This document shows, in pieces, positions 1-10,507 of a DNA stretch of 64,000 nucleotides. Position numbers and translations under genes: made by a program. Source of the DNA: Choristoneura fumiferana. Taxonomy: Eukaryota; Arthropoda; Insecta; Lepidoptera; Tortricidae. The stretch covers positions 915,483-979,482 of the forward strand of contig NC_133485.1 in assembly GCF_025370935.1 (NCBI RefSeq), written 5' to 3'. The stretch's first letter is position 1. Every line of letters starts with the position of its first letter. The notes under the pieces were generated by a model. The model ran no database searches and was not told the DNA's origin. It saw only the letters and a list, made by a program, of their open reading frames with translations.

Positions 1-21
1 GTTTATTGGCGGGGGTTAAGA
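1..21 (-). repeat. edge of RPT-C repeat
   Basis: The window opens with a GGCGGGGGTTAA segment. It matches the end of the repeat seen whole at 2212-2486, so this is a cut-off copy. Confidence 0.35.
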
Positions 22-169
22 AAAACAGTCAAAATAGTAGATTGTACGTCAGAGCATAAAACGAGCCTTTTACCCAAGACGTTCATATAGCCACCGAGCC
101 GGTACGGCGAGGGTGGATAGATACGTCGAGGGAAAATAGATTTATGCTCGAGTTTTACACTCTGTTTTC
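22..169 (+). repeat. RPT-F: conserved nested-hairpin repeat, copy 1
   Basis: About 150 bases shared with 22680-22829 and 33687-33830. Each copy has an outer inverted repeat (GAGCATAAAAC... against ...TTTAATGCTC) enclosing an inner hairpin, TATCCACCC against GGGTGGATA. The inner left arm is imperfect in this copy. It has no coding potential. It could be a small non-autonomous transposon or a structured retroelement piece. The copies are seen directly; the class is unknown. Confidence 0.6.
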
Positions 170-927
170 ACTTCGATGGCGAGGAAATGAAACTGGTGGA
201 TGTGATATTTTTATTGTTCACTTGAGATGCTGAAGAAGGCTTTCAGTAACCAGCTTTAGGCTAATTATAATATTAATTTATATTTCAAATTAATTGTTTT
301 CAGCTTTCCTGTCTAGTTTCACTTGCAGGAAGTGACTACATAACAAATCTGGACTTGTTTTCTTTTATGTTTGTTACATATAGGGACCTATCAAAATTCT
401 ATGATAATCATTTTTCTTTTTTTGTAATAGCTGTCTGCTATCATAAACCTTTTAGGAAACTATAGGTCTAGATTGTGTTAATTTAAGTCTGCTCATAATT
501 CTGTATAAGACTGTTTGTTTCTTATCAATAAAATAAAAATAAAAAAACTATTTTTTTCTAAGAAATAAATTATTCCCTTGTGATTTCAAGTATTAGCCTC
601 CGGAAATGACTCATAAAATTTCCCCAACTACTTATTTGACAACTATGAAAGAGTACTTCTCTAGTAGAAGCCCATGTTGGTTTCAACCGACGTAAATGCC
701 CCAAGTCCCCGCACTTCGTAGTCAATTGGACACATTAAAAAGTTTAAAGGTTAATTCCGGGGTCAGATTGTCGTTCGTGTCCAAATTGAAGGGAAATAGC
801 TTTTCTTTATAAACTCTGGGGTTATTTTTGAAAGTAACAGCCCGAGTTCGAGTTTTGGGTAAAATGAGGTACCTAAGTAAAATAAGGAGTGGTTATAAGT
901 TTTTGGTAAAAAAAAAACATTTTTAAT
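170..927. other. no gene or recognised repeat
   Basis: AT-rich sequence with short homopolymers and stops in all frames. Nothing repeated elsewhere in the window was found here. Confidence 0.5.
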
Positions 928-1227
928 ACAAGCTTTTTTTGCTGACTGTACTTTTTGTTGACTGTACTTGTATTGTCACCCAAACTACATTTGCATACCA
1001 AATTTCAAGTCGATGCCATTAACCGTTGAAGAGTTCCGTCCTGTGGAGACAATCCTGGCCGGACTACCAATATGTCACTACCAGATTATTGTATTGTCAC
1101 GCAATTTACATAAGTATCAAATTTCAAGTCAATTCAACTACTGGAAGTTCGTCGAATTTAACTTGCAAGATTTGATTACAGACAGACAGACAGACAACGG
1201 GACAGGTAAAACTAAATAAAAGCTTGT
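928..1227 (+). mobile_element. RPT-D: 300-bp element with 10-bp terminal inverted repeats
   Basis: Begins ACAAGCTTTT and ends AAAAGCTTGT, a perfect 10-bp inverted pair. The body is shared with 46843-47137 (295 bp) and, interrupted, with 28420-28800. It carries direct repeats of a 'CAAATTTCAAGTC' type motif and a GACA run near the right end. The inverted ends suggest a non-autonomous DNA transposon. No clear target-site duplication was found. The 83-residue open frame inside is not conserved between copies. Confidence 0.55.
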
Positions 1228-1301
1228 AAAATTGAGAACAGTTTTTCGAATTAGAAACGTGTAAGTCTAAGAAAGATTATAGCTTGTTGAGGCTTGCTGT
1301 T

Positions 1302-1905
1302 CTGGCCCAGTGGACCTATGGCCTCTCGAACAGAGAATCATGGATTCAAACCAGGGCGCACCTGGGCGTTTTCAGAAAAAGTTGTTGAAATTCCTTTTTT
1401 TATAGATTTGGATGAAATTTTGTTTTCCTACTCAGAATCAGGAGCACCATTTTTCCTCCTATTACAATCGATTGTAATAGGAGAAAAAAAGTGTCCCAAG
1501 ATTTTTTATTCTATTACGTTACCGTTTTCACACACGTTTCTGCGGCGGTAGTGTAATGGATAACACAAAAATTATATGAAAAACCTGGGACACTTTTTTT
1601 TCCTATTGCAATTGAAAGTGCTCCTGATTCTGAGTAGGAAAACGAAATTTCATCCAAATCTAAAAAAAAAGTCATTTCAACCACTTTTTCTGAAAATGGC
1701 CCACCTCTGATTTTTGAGATTCACGTGCGAAATTACATTTGAGTTTACCACGAGCTTTACGGTGACGGAAATCGTGAAGAAACCTGTACAAGCTGCGAAG
1801 CAATTCAACGGTGTGCTTAAAGTTCTCAATCCCAAGCCCTCTCATTCTGCGAGGAGGCCTGTGCCCAACAGCGGGACTTATATAGGCTGGGATGTCGATG
1901 GTGAC
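1302..1905 (+). mobile_element. SINE-A copy 1, split by a MITE
   Basis: The tRNA-like head at 1302-1363 has a B-box-like GGATTCAAACC. The body resumes at 1702-1905 with the family's 'ACCACGAGCTTTACGGTGA' stretch, 'CCCAAGCCCTCTCATTCTG' and the terminal 'GAGGAGGCCTGTGCCCA'. The two halves join into one normal SINE-A once 1364-1701 is removed. Other copies lie at 46273, 51225, 54940, 57153, 61616 (minus strand) and 62395. Such tRNA-derived SINEs are transcribed by RNA polymerase III and moved by LINE enzymes. Confidence 0.75.
1364..1701. mobile_element. fold-back MITE inserted in SINE-A
   Basis: A 338-bp near-palindrome. The left arm (from GGGCGTTTTCAGAAAAAGT) pairs with the right arm (ending ACTTTTTCTGAAAATGGCC) over most of its length, with a short loop near 1500-1580. 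CACCT flanks both sides (1359-1363 and 1702-1706) and looks like a 5-bp target-site duplication. It has no transposase, so it would depend on one encoded elsewhere. The superfamily was not determined. Confidence 0.7.
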
Positions 1906-1984
1906 GGCCCGCGACTTACTCAGTTATAGGACTGTCTATTAGTTTGATATTTTTATTCTTATTCTTTGTTTTTCAACATAACCT

Positions 1985-2486
1985 AACCATCAAAAGTTGG
2001 AAAACCCCCGACTTTTTTCACTTCAAGAAAGAAAGAAAGAAAGAAAGAAACCTGCTTTGAAAAAAAAAAAAATCGCATTCAAGTCGGTCCACCCGTTTAA
2101 GAGCTACGGTGCCACAGACAGACACAAAGACACACATAGCGGTCAAACTTTAACACCCCTTTTTGCATTGGGTCAACCTTTAATTAAATTCCTGGAAACG
2201 TGTAGTATATAACCTAACCTAACCAACAAAAATTTGGAAAACCCCCGACTTTGTCACTTCAAAGTTCAATATTACAAAAACGGCTGAAGCGATTTTGATA
2301 AAACATGTCTAAAAACCATCGCTAGAAAACCTGCTTTCAATTATAAACAAACGCATTCAAATCGGTCCACCCGTTTAAGAGCTACGGTGCCACAGACAGA
2401 CACAAAGACACACACAGACATACAGAAACACAGACACACATAGCGGTCAAACTTATAACACCCCTCTTTTTGCGTCGGGGGTTAAT
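1985..2486 (-). repeat. RPT-C, two adjacent copies
   Basis: Two copies (about 1985-2180 and 2212-2486) share the 'GGTCCACCCGTTTAAGAGC' segment, an ACAGACAGACACAAAGACACA run and the end 'GGTCAAACTT...ACACCCCT'. The same repeat is at 6395-6606 in the opposite orientation and, degraded, at 10368-10507. The first copy contains a GAAA microsatellite. Non-coding; class not determined. Confidence 0.6.
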
Positions 2487-3106
2487 AAAAAGGACCTAAA
2501 TGTAAAAATTTAATTTTCTAGTTCCAAAGGTCCTTTTCCTTTAATCAGATTCCAATCAAATACGGCTATTACCATGGAAACATTTTGCACGGAAAAACGA
2601 ATTACTTAAACCTTTCATGTTTGATTTCAAAAAAATATATTTATTGTACCCACACAAAACATCCGATCAAACAAAACTCATCTACGCCAGGTTCGCCATT
2701 ATAAATGGAGCCACTAGAGTCCATTATTTCACCCCGAATATGTCCAAATTCGATAGCGTTAAGAGAGGAGAAGTGGGTCAAGTAAGGCTGGTCAGTCGTA
2801 TATGCCTTGGTTCATCGATGTTGAGTGCACCCAGAGGCAATGCAGTACAGTGATTTTTATTTTATTTATTACGCGTGTGTGAGAGACTGGCTTTAATCAA
2901 TACACTGTATGTTGTAAAAATACGAGAAAAATATGTTTATGCACTCCGATTACAGACTGGCGGTGATTGGTTTTGTGAATATTAACATGCGAGTATAAAG
3001 GGAAATTGGTGCGGATATTAATTATGTTCTGGGCTGCAGCCTGTCTACAAAGTGATTGAATATATTTCAATTATCTTTAATATAGAGTTTGTTACACGTG
3101 TTATTA
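2487..3106. other. no gene recognised
   Basis: AT-rich. A 78-residue frame at 2617-2853 has no recognisable motif, no splice context and no second copy in the window. Confidence 0.45.
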
Positions 3107-3342
3107 GTCATCATGTCAGCCGAAAGACGTCCACTGCTGGACATAGGCCTCCCCTAAGGCTCTCCACTTAGACCGGTCTTGTACTTTCCGCATCCACCGC
3201 GATCCCGCGACCTTAACCAAGTCGTGGCTCCATCTTGTTGGAGGCCTACCGACAGCTCGTCTCCCGGTCCGCGGACGCCATTCGAGAACCTTCTGACCCC
3301 ATCGGCCATCAGTCCTGCGAGCAATGTGCCCCGCCCACACCC
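3107..3342 (-). mobile_element. RTE-like LINE, C-terminal fragment
   Basis: The minus strand encodes the C-terminal tail common to lepidopteran RTE-like endonuclease/reverse-transcriptase proteins: GHIARRTDGRWGQKVLEW, then a GRPPTRW motif, then LGEAYVQQWTS just before the stop at 3116. Only this tail survives; the endonuclease and polymerase domains are absent, as expected for a 5'-truncated insertion. Related tails lie at 16166-16470, 47396-47720, 50305-50555, 61140-61395 and 63636-63800. The LINE identity is firm; the RTE clade is inferred from memory of the motif. Confidence 0.7.
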
Positions 3343-3493
3343 CGCCGTGTGTGTGGGTTATTAGTAACTATTATTAATTTGCAAGATACAGAAGATTTTG
3401 TCATTGAACCGTATTTTTTGATCGCGAGTGTATTATGGGCGAGAACTATGTCCAACAGTCGACGTCCTGAGGCTGATATGATGTATGTACACA

Positions 3494-3760
3494 CACAGCT
3501 CAAGTGGCTCCCCATCCGCTTTCGCCAAAACTCTCACATTGTCTATCTTCTCTACGGCATTCTCTTTAACCCTGCAACTCCTTGCTACCTCAAAGAGCGA
3601 TTTAGCTATGTTACTTCTGTTCGTTGCTCTCAGAACTTTCTCCTTACTGTCCCTCTTTCAAACTTCAAATTCTACGTTTATACTGTCCAGGCCACTCGGT
3701 TGTGGAACTCCCTGCCGATAGACTTAAGGCGCGCTAAGTCCTTGTCTTTCTTCAAGTCTC
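3494..3760 (+). mobile_element. CR1/Jockey-like LINE reverse transcriptase, C-terminal end
   Basis: The open frame reads LKWLPIRFRQNSHIVYLLYG, then CYLKERF, then ATRLWNSLPIDLRRAKSLSFF. This is the typical end of a non-LTR reverse-transcriptase polyprotein. The upstream polymerase motifs are missing. The matching 3' UTR follows at 4010-4362, so 3494-4362 is probably one 5'-truncated LINE copy interrupted by a SINE at about 3754-3900. The long frame running from 3235 through this region fuses unrelated repeat pieces and is not a protein. Confidence 0.7.
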
Positions 3761-3900
3761 AAGTCAAAGTCAAAGTCAAAATATCTTTATTCAATTTAGG
3801 CTATAACAAGCACTTATGAATGTCAAAAAAATCTACACCGGTCAGAAAAACCTCTGCTGTGAAGAATCCGGCAAGAAACTCAACGAGGTATATATATTTT
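3754..3900 (+). mobile_element. SINE-L fragment
   Basis: Starts with iterated AAGTCAAAGTC, then 'TTTAGGCTATAACAAGCAC' and 'AAAAAATCTACACCGG'. The same core occurs at 28817-28885 and 41904-41972. It is a short retroelement piece sitting in the 3' part of the neighbouring LINE. The exact ends are uncertain. Confidence 0.55.
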
Positions 3901-4009
3901 TTTAAAACAGATTTACAATGATATAATGATGATGATGATGATGATATACATCACAAGTATTTAACACAACTTTATTTTTAACACAGTAGGTTCGCTATTT
4001 GTACTCTCT

Positions 4010-4362
4010 AGTCTATACTTAGGGAGCACTATCCGTCGTCTTGCGTTGCGTGTGAATGTTAGAACTGTTAGTTTATTTATGATTATGTTACCTATCTATT
4101 TGGATTTGTTGTGTATGTGTATTGTATAAATGGTTATGTATTCTTGATATTGCTGTAATGTAATGTAAATTCACAACCTGCTAAATTTTATTCCTTACTT
4201 CTCCATCCATTCCATTGTAAAGGTTGCCTGGAAGAGATCGCTCTGAAGCGATAAGGCCGCCTGTTGCTTACCTAAGAAAGTCTCTGTGTATATACCTGTT
4301 TTCTGTACAGCTTGCTATTTGTTGGTCTGCAATAAAGAGTTATTGTATTGTATTGTATTGTA
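4010..4362 (+). mobile_element. LINE 3' UTR with poly-ATTGT tail
   Basis: Contains 'GGAAGAGATCGCTC' and 'GATAAGGCCGCCTGTTGC', then CAATAAAGAG and a (TATTG)n tail at 4340-4362. This is the 3' end layout of common lepidopteran CR1/Jockey-like LINEs, and it follows the reverse-transcriptase tail at 3494 in the same orientation. A (GAT)n run at about 3925-3945 precedes it. Confidence 0.65.
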
Positions 4363-5567
4363 TGTTATAGATAAAAATATATCCTTAAATAAATAAAAAA
4401 GAAGAAATTAATCCGGAATATTTATATTCATTTAAAATATTATTTGTTTTTATTACCTATCAATAAAAGTTATTAGGCTGAGACGATAATGATTTTTATG
4501 ATCAGATTACTAATTATGAATCCATAAAGTTTTAGTAGCAAATAACAAGCTTAAATTTTATTCATAAGCTCCTGGTCTTCACTAAAACGGCTGGACTGAG
4601 TCGTGATGATTTGTTGTTGTTGTTAGGCAAAGTTTCCATCAAAACAAATTTTGTAGAAAAATAATCTGTAAAAAAGAAAGCTGGTGGCAAAAGCTAGTAA
4701 TGAATGTCACAAACTACCTATATCTGCTGTCTTTAAGTTGATATAAATTGTAACTCCATGGAATAATATGCAACCAAAGTTTTACAAAACTCAGGTTGCT
4801 ATGGTAATTATGCTCTGCTACTTTACCAGTTTTAAAAATAAATTTCAAACATGTAAACGATAGCGTTAAGAGGAACGCAAAGGGAGCTTAAAGAGATACT
4901 CTGCAAAGGAAAATTGTACATTACTGTGTCGGAAACTGGCAGCCATAGAAAATATCTCCGTTTAATTTTTAAATGTTACAAAATATCAGAGAGTTAAAAA
5001 GGACAAGAAAAGATTGAAGTTGATGCAGAATAACAATTTTCTGACAAGCGATTTTCCAATTGAAAATTTAAAAATAAAATCAAAGGTTTCGTTGTAAAGC
5101 GAATGTTTTAATATTTAATACTGTGTGCGTGTGACAACGGGAGAAATTGAGAAGAATAAGACATTGTTCGAGTTGGTAGGAAGAAGAATTAGTGACAGTA
5201 CAACTAGCGATTTAGATTCAGAACAGCAGGTGGCGCCATTGCAGCATTACAGCAAATGAGATCAATAACAAAGAAACGTAAAATTTAGGCACATTATAAC
5301 ACATTTACAATAAACATAGACAGAAAAATGACAGATAGTGCTCTCTAAGAATATGCTTAAGATAGATTTTCTCAATATTTGTTAAAATTAGCGTCGGATT
5401 ATATACTACAAGGAATGCAAAGCTAGAGTTAATTTCAGTTTCGATATCTGCAAGTCCCAGTTTCCACTTAGCAACTTCAAACTCTCTTTCCTCAACAAAC
5501 CAAGTAACTTTGGAGTTAAAAAAAATCCAAGCAGTACCGCCATCCGTTTACCATTTCTAGGCTTCCG
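4363..5567. other. no established gene
   Basis: Mostly AT-rich. A 44-codon frame without a start codon (plus strand, about 5125-5259) contains FELVGRRISDSTTSDLDSEQ and has protein-like composition, but no splice context or family was recognised. Confidence 0.4.
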
Positions 5568-5992
5568 TACCCAAAGGGTAAAAACGGGACCCTATTACTA
5601 AGACTGCTGTCCGTCCGTCCGTCTGTCACCAGGCTGTTCATGAACCGTGATAGTTAGACAATTTTTCACAGATATGTATAACTGTGGCCGCTATAACAAC
5701 AAATACTAAAAACCGAATGAAATAAATATTTAAGTGAGCCCCACTAAATACCTATTATACAACACTTTTACAACAATCGTGATTTTTTGCCGGTTTTGCT
5801 TGATTTTAATAACGGCAACAGGTAGACGCTTGAAATATTCACAGAATATTTAGTTGTATAAACATTTAAAAAATAAATGTTATTAAAATAAATATAAATA
5901 AAAATAGATTTTTGCCGTTTTTTTGCTGATGTCTAATATTGTATAGATAATACGGAACACAAAGGGTCCGACTCGCACTTGGCCGGTTTTTT
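5568..5992 (+). repeat. RPT-B copy ('GGGTTCCGTA ... TTGGCCGGTTTT')
   Basis: Starts GCTTCCGTACCCAAAGGGT, has a GTCCGTCCGTCCGTCTGTC run, and ends 'CGACTCGCACTTGGCCGG' plus T-run. This is a ubiquitous lepidopteran repeat. Other copies are at 19490-20095, 24612-25084 (with its block B counterpart), 36247-36500, 51832-52230 (minus strand) and 63456-63618. The 120-residue minus-strand frame inside is incidental. Confidence 0.65.
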
Positions 5993-6394
5993 CACAATTC
6001 AACATTAAACAAAGAAACAAACTTAAATTCAGACTTGAGAAAATGTTTGTAGTAACCACCAACAGAACTCTCGATCCCTTTTTAGCCTGCAAATAAAAAT
6101 GAAAGATATGTAAGCAAAGGCTTGTTAAGTAGCGCTGTACGTTGGATTCGTTTAAAAACGTATGTAAAGCGTTTGAGTGTACATGGAAGCAAACATGCCC
6201 GTTGAAGTAGGAAGTAAATATGCAATTTACTGTGCTGTACCGCAAGGCACTTGTTTGGGACTTACTATGTAGCTTACGTACTTAAACGTTATTGCTACAA
6301 AACTGTTCCAGAGAAACGATTCAATATTTGCATGATATATTCAACTAATCTTATTTCCTTCTTATTTACTATTTCTAAACAAAGAACTTTGTAG

Positions 6395-6606
6395 GCGGGT
6401 GTGGTTTTAGGGTGCATCAAATGCACAAAGAGGGTCGTTATAAGTTTGACCTCTATGTGTGTCTGTGTGGGTATCTGTCTGTCTGTGGCACGGTAGCTCT
6501 TAAACGGGTGAACCGATTTGAATGCAATTTTTCTAGCGATGGTTCTTAGACATGTTTTATCAAAATCGGTTACAAAGTCGGGGATTTTCCAACTTTTTGT
6601 TGGTTA
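6395..6606 (+). repeat. RPT-C copy
   Basis: Reverse-complement orientation of the 2212-2486 copy. It shares 'GCTCTTAAACGGGTGAACCG', the CTGTCTGTCTGTGGCAC run and 'CATGTTTTATCAAAATCGG'. Confidence 0.6.
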
Positions 6607-6867
6607 TATTTTTTAAGTTTTACTTTAAAAATCAAAGCAACAGCAAGCAGAGGAAAATGGGTTCAAACTCCTGAGTTTTTCGAAATTTATATGCAAAATT
6701 ACATTTTAAAACTAACTACGAGAAAACCTGCACGATAATTTAACGTAGGTAACGATAATTTCTGCGTATGTCTATTGATCTGTGCGAGTATGGAGAAAAT
6801 CGAGTTGACAGAGAGCTGTATTTAATTCTGAATTTCTAATTCAACTAGAATGACAGGCAGCATTTAC

Positions 6868-7158
6868 AGGTGGTAGGACCTTGTGCAAGGTCTGCCCGGA
6901 TTGCTACCACCATCTTGCTCGCTAATCCTGCCGTGAAGCAGCAGTGCTTGCACTGTTGTGTTTCGGCGTGGAGAGTAAGACAGCCGGTGAAATTACTGGC
7001 ACTTGAGGTATCCCAGTATCCCATCTTAGGCCTCTAGGTTGGCAACGCATCTGCAATCCCCCTGGTGTTGCGAGTGTCTATGGGCAGTGGTGATCTCTTA
7101 CCATCAGGAGACCCACTTGCTCGTTTGCCATCCAGTCGAATAAAAAATAAAATAAAAT
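6868..7158 (+). mobile_element. RE-G: short non-LTR retroelement, copy 1
   Basis: Begins GGTGGTAGGACCTTGTGC and ends 'CTCGTTTGCCATCCAGTCGA' followed by an A-rich tail. Nearly full-length copies occur at 13709-13991, 16707-16982 (minus) and 58628-58895, with tails only at 22902-22926 and 33967-34039. The variable start points and A-rich tail indicate target-primed reverse transcription, so it is a SINE or the 3' end of a LINE. The ~70-residue frame shared by copies is probably a by-product of sequence similarity. Confidence 0.7.
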
Positions 7159-7484
7159 AAATGAAAGGTACATGCGAGCGGAGCTGCGCGTAAAGGCGAG
7201 TGAAGCGTACTTGCAATTTATTTCTTTTTATCTGTAACTGTTTTTAAAATGTTACCGTTAAACCCGACAAGCAAACATTTTTATACCATCCACTTACGAA
7301 CAGCAAAGGGAATACCGTAATACAGCCAAGCTACAGAGATGATTGAGGTAAGCATGCAATTTAAAAACCTTCGGGCACAATGCCCTATTTTCAGTGAGGT
7401 TTACTAGTGCCTTGTTTGGTTGGTAGATAATGAAATTTAGAAATTAATGACGGGTAAATTAATGAATAATAAGTGAGACCCTAA

Positions 7485-7680
7485 TAAGAATTTGACTACA
7501 AAGCTTTAGGTCTCGGGTTCGATTTTTGGTCGGCACAGATATTTATGATAAAAAACATACGAATGATTATTCTCAAGTCTTGAATGTTTAATAGGTACGA
7601 GAATGTAGTTATTAAGTAGGTACCTTTGTATAAGTATATCAATTTCAGTATATTTATTTGTTAAGCTTTGTCTACACAAA
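7485..7680 (+). mobile_element. SINE-T, degenerate copy
   Basis: A tRNA-like B box (GGTTCGAT) is followed by an ACATACGAATG segment and degraded versions of the tail seen in the SINE-T copies at 12188 and 17670. Heavily diverged. Confidence 0.45.
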
Positions 7681-7699
7681 TAGACAAAATGCGAGAATT

Positions 7700-8401
7700 T
7701 TTTCATCTGTTCAAAAATATACCTTTAGTTATTGTTTGACAAACTGAGCCGTAAAAGTAGTTTAAAAAATACACGTAAGATGTTCCTTTGGGACCAGCAT
7801 ACAGAATATACTTTTTTTGTTTTGTTTGATTGTAACATTCTTTAGAGAAGGCCTGAGTTTGTCTAGAAATGGACATCTTTTGTCTAACTGATGATAATGT
7901 TGACAACCCAACAATATAAATGCTTTTACTATCAAAAATAGCGAACCATTCCATATTCAAATAGTCTCTAAAGAAAGTATTGACAAAACACTCAAGTGAA
8001 TCCTAAAACGCAGCAAAAAAACCATTTTCCGTCCATTAAACCCTAAAGGCTGCAACTATAGAGCTAATGACACAATTGCAAGGGAATATAGACTGTTTTA
8101 CGAGGGCATAAGGTTGCTTGATAGAGCCCAGTGTTTGCCCTTTGACAAAAAACTTTTTAACATTTTCAATCGCACTTTAGATGGGCAGCTATTGAGCGCT
8201 GACTGGCTATCGGGTGAAATGTGGGCATTTTAAAACGAATGCACGAGATTTGCCGTAGGAGTGGACGATGGTATTTTTAACAAGTAAATATGTGTCTATA
8301 CTATCTGAATAAAGACCAAAATCCCAAGTGGAATCTCAGGAATGTTCTAATATTCTAAATATTTTTGATTGATGATTATAAAAAATCCAAATATCAACGT
8401 A
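7700..8401. other. no gene recognised
   Basis: AT-rich intergenic or intronic-type sequence. No copy elsewhere in the window was noticed. It ends at the A that flanks the Helitron. Confidence 0.5.
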
Positions 8402-10249
8402 CTAGCTTTTACCGCGGCTTCGCTCGCGTTAACCATTAACATTTCAAGAAGCAAGCAATCAAGCAAGCAAGCCAGCTAGCATGCAAGTGAGCATGTAAGC
8501 AAGCATGCAAGCAAGCATGCAAGCAAGCATGTAATTATGCAAGGAATAGTGCAAGCAATCATGCATTCGAGCATGCAAGCAAACATGCATTCAAAGCTGC
8601 ATTCTAGCATGCAAGCAAGCATGCAAGTGAGCATGTAAGGAAGCATGTAATTATGCAAGGAATAGTGCAAGCAAGCATGCATTCGAGCATGCAAGCAAGC
8701 ATGCATTCAAAGCTGCATTCTAGCATGCAAGCAAGCATGCAGTATGTAAGGAATAGTACAAGCAAGCATGCATTCGAGCATGCAAGCAAACATGCATTCA
8801 AGCATGCAAGCAAGCATGCAAGCAAGCGTGCAAGTAAGCATGCAAGTCAGCATGCAAGCAAGCATGTAAGGAACGCATGTAATTATGCAAGGAATAGTGC
8901 AAGCAATCATGCATTCGAGCATGCAAGCAAACATGCATTCAAGCATGCAAGCAAGCATGCAAGCAGCGTGCAAGTAAGCATGCAAGTCAGCATGCAAGCA
9001 AGCATGTAAGGACGCATGTAATTATGCAAGGAATAGTGCAAGCAATCATGCATTCGAGCATGCAAGCAAACATGCATTAAAGCATGCAGCAAGCATGCAA
9101 GCAAGCGTGCAAGTAAGCATGCAAGTCAGCATGCAAGCAAGCATGTAAGGAAGCATGTAATTATGCAAGGAATAGTGCAAGCAAGAATGAATTCGAGCAT
9201 GCAAAGCAAGCATGCATTCAAAGCTGCATTCAAGCATGCAAGCAAGCATGTAATTTTTGCAAGAAATAAAGCTAGTAGTAAGCATGCATTCGAGCATGCA
9301 AGCAAACATGCATTCAAGCATGCAAGCAAGCATGCAAGCAAGCATGCAAGCAAGCATGCAAGCAAGTATGCAAGCAAGTATGCAAGCAAGTATGCAAGCA
9401 AGCATGCAAGAAATCATGCAAGCAAGCATGCAAGCAAGCATGCAAGCAAGCATGCAAGTAAACATGCAAGCAAGCATGCAGCAAGCATGCAAGCAGCATG
9501 AAAGTGAGCATGTAAGTAAGCATGTAATTATGCAAGGAATGTTGCAAGCTCTGCTGCAAGCAAGCATGTAAGCAAGCATGCAAGCAAGCATGCAAGCAAG
9601 CATGCAAGCAAGCATGCAAGCAAGCATGCAAGCAAGCATGCAAGCAAGCATGCAAGCAAGCATGCAAGCAAGCATGCAAGCAAGCAAACAAACATGCAAG
9701 CAGGCATGCAAGCAGGCAAACAAATATGCAAGCAGGCATGCAAGAAGGCATGCAAGTGAGCATGTAAGCAAGCATGTAATTATGCAAGGAATAGTGCAAG
9801 CAAGCATGCATTCGAGCATGCATTCAAGCATGCAAGCAAGCATGAAATTTTGCAAGAAATAGTGCTAGTAGTAAGCATGCATTCAAGCCTGCATTCAAGC
9901 ATGCAAGCAAGCATGCATTAAATCATGCAAGCAAGCGTGGAAGCAATCGTGTAAGCAAGCATGTGATTATGCAAGAAATGGTGCAGCAAGCAAGCAAGCA
10001 TGCTTTTTAACACATTATTAAGTCAGCTCAGTCAGCTCCGCGGTTAGAATACAAAAACAAACTTTTGGTCATCCCTTGGAATGGCAACTTTTTTCGGGAT
10101 AAAAAATTTATCCTATTATTTATTCTGGACCTCTAATATGACGTATGCAAATTTCATAGGAATCGGTGCAGTAGTTACGGCGTGAAAGCGTAACAAACAA
10201 ACAAACAACAAACTCACTTTCCCCTTTATAATAGTAAGGAAAGGAAGGA
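8402..10249 (-). mobile_element. non-autonomous Helitron carrying a satellite array
   Basis: Read on the minus strand it starts TCCTTCCTTTCCTTACT and ends GCCGCGGTAAAAGCTAG. That gives 5' TC and 3' CTAG termini with a GC-rich hairpin just inside the 3' end (GCGAGCGAAGCCGCGG). It sits between A (8401) and T (10250) with no target duplication. All of these are Helitron hallmarks. The 5' part (10010-10249) has the family's 'GGCGTGAAAGCGTAACAAAC' block. No Rep/helicase gene is present, so it would rely on a helper. The interior is almost wholly satellite. Confidence 0.75.
8448..10005. repeat. AAGCAAGCATGC satellite with higher-order repeats
   Basis: About 1.55 kb built from a 12-bp unit AAGCAAGCATGC with variants (CATGCATTCGAGCATGC, AAACATGCATTCAAGC). 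A marker, AAGGAATAGT, recurs at 8541, 8657, 8748, 8889, 9028, 9167 and 9785; the 8889-9028-9167 spacing is exactly 139 bp twice. Because 12 is a multiple of three and the unit has no stop on either strand, all six frames stay open for long stretches (up to 269 residues of MLAC/HACL/ASMQ repeats). These are not genes. GCATGC is self-complementary, so the array can fold locally. Confidence 0.9.
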
Positions 10250-10367
10250 TGTTACGAAGTAATCAATCGTAAATCAGCAATTTTTCCGTTAATATACTGT
10301 GACGGGTAATATGAGGCTTTAAATAGCGTTGTGTATTGAATTTTAGTGAAATATAGCTGAGGATCAA

Positions 10368-10507
10368 CGTAAAAAAACTCGCTTTCATGAGAAAAAATCG
10401 CATTAAAATCGATCCATCCGTTTTAAACTTACTCGTACCACGATGCCACAGACAGACAGATTTTGCCATCAAACGTATAAGACCCGTCTTTTCACGTCAG
10501 TGGTTAA
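10368..10507 (-). repeat. RPT-C, degraded copy
   Basis: Contains 'AAAAAATCGCATTAAAATCG', 'GCCACAGACAGACAG' and an end resembling the family terminus. Diverged from 2212-2486. Confidence 0.45.

Noticed and set aside
3235..3819. 194-residue protein
   Set aside because: A chance fusion of an antisense RTE tail, a LINE reverse-transcriptase end and a SINE; only the middle (3494-3760) is real LINE coding remnant.
8476..9862. Many 65-269-residue ORFs of repeated MLAC, HACL, ASMQ and SKHA on both strands
   Set aside because: They are translations of a 12-bp satellite that has no stop codon in any frame; no start context or non-repeat flanks.
8448..10005. CRISPR-like repeat array
   Set aside because: No constant repeats with unique spacers; it is a 12-bp tandem satellite in an insect genome.
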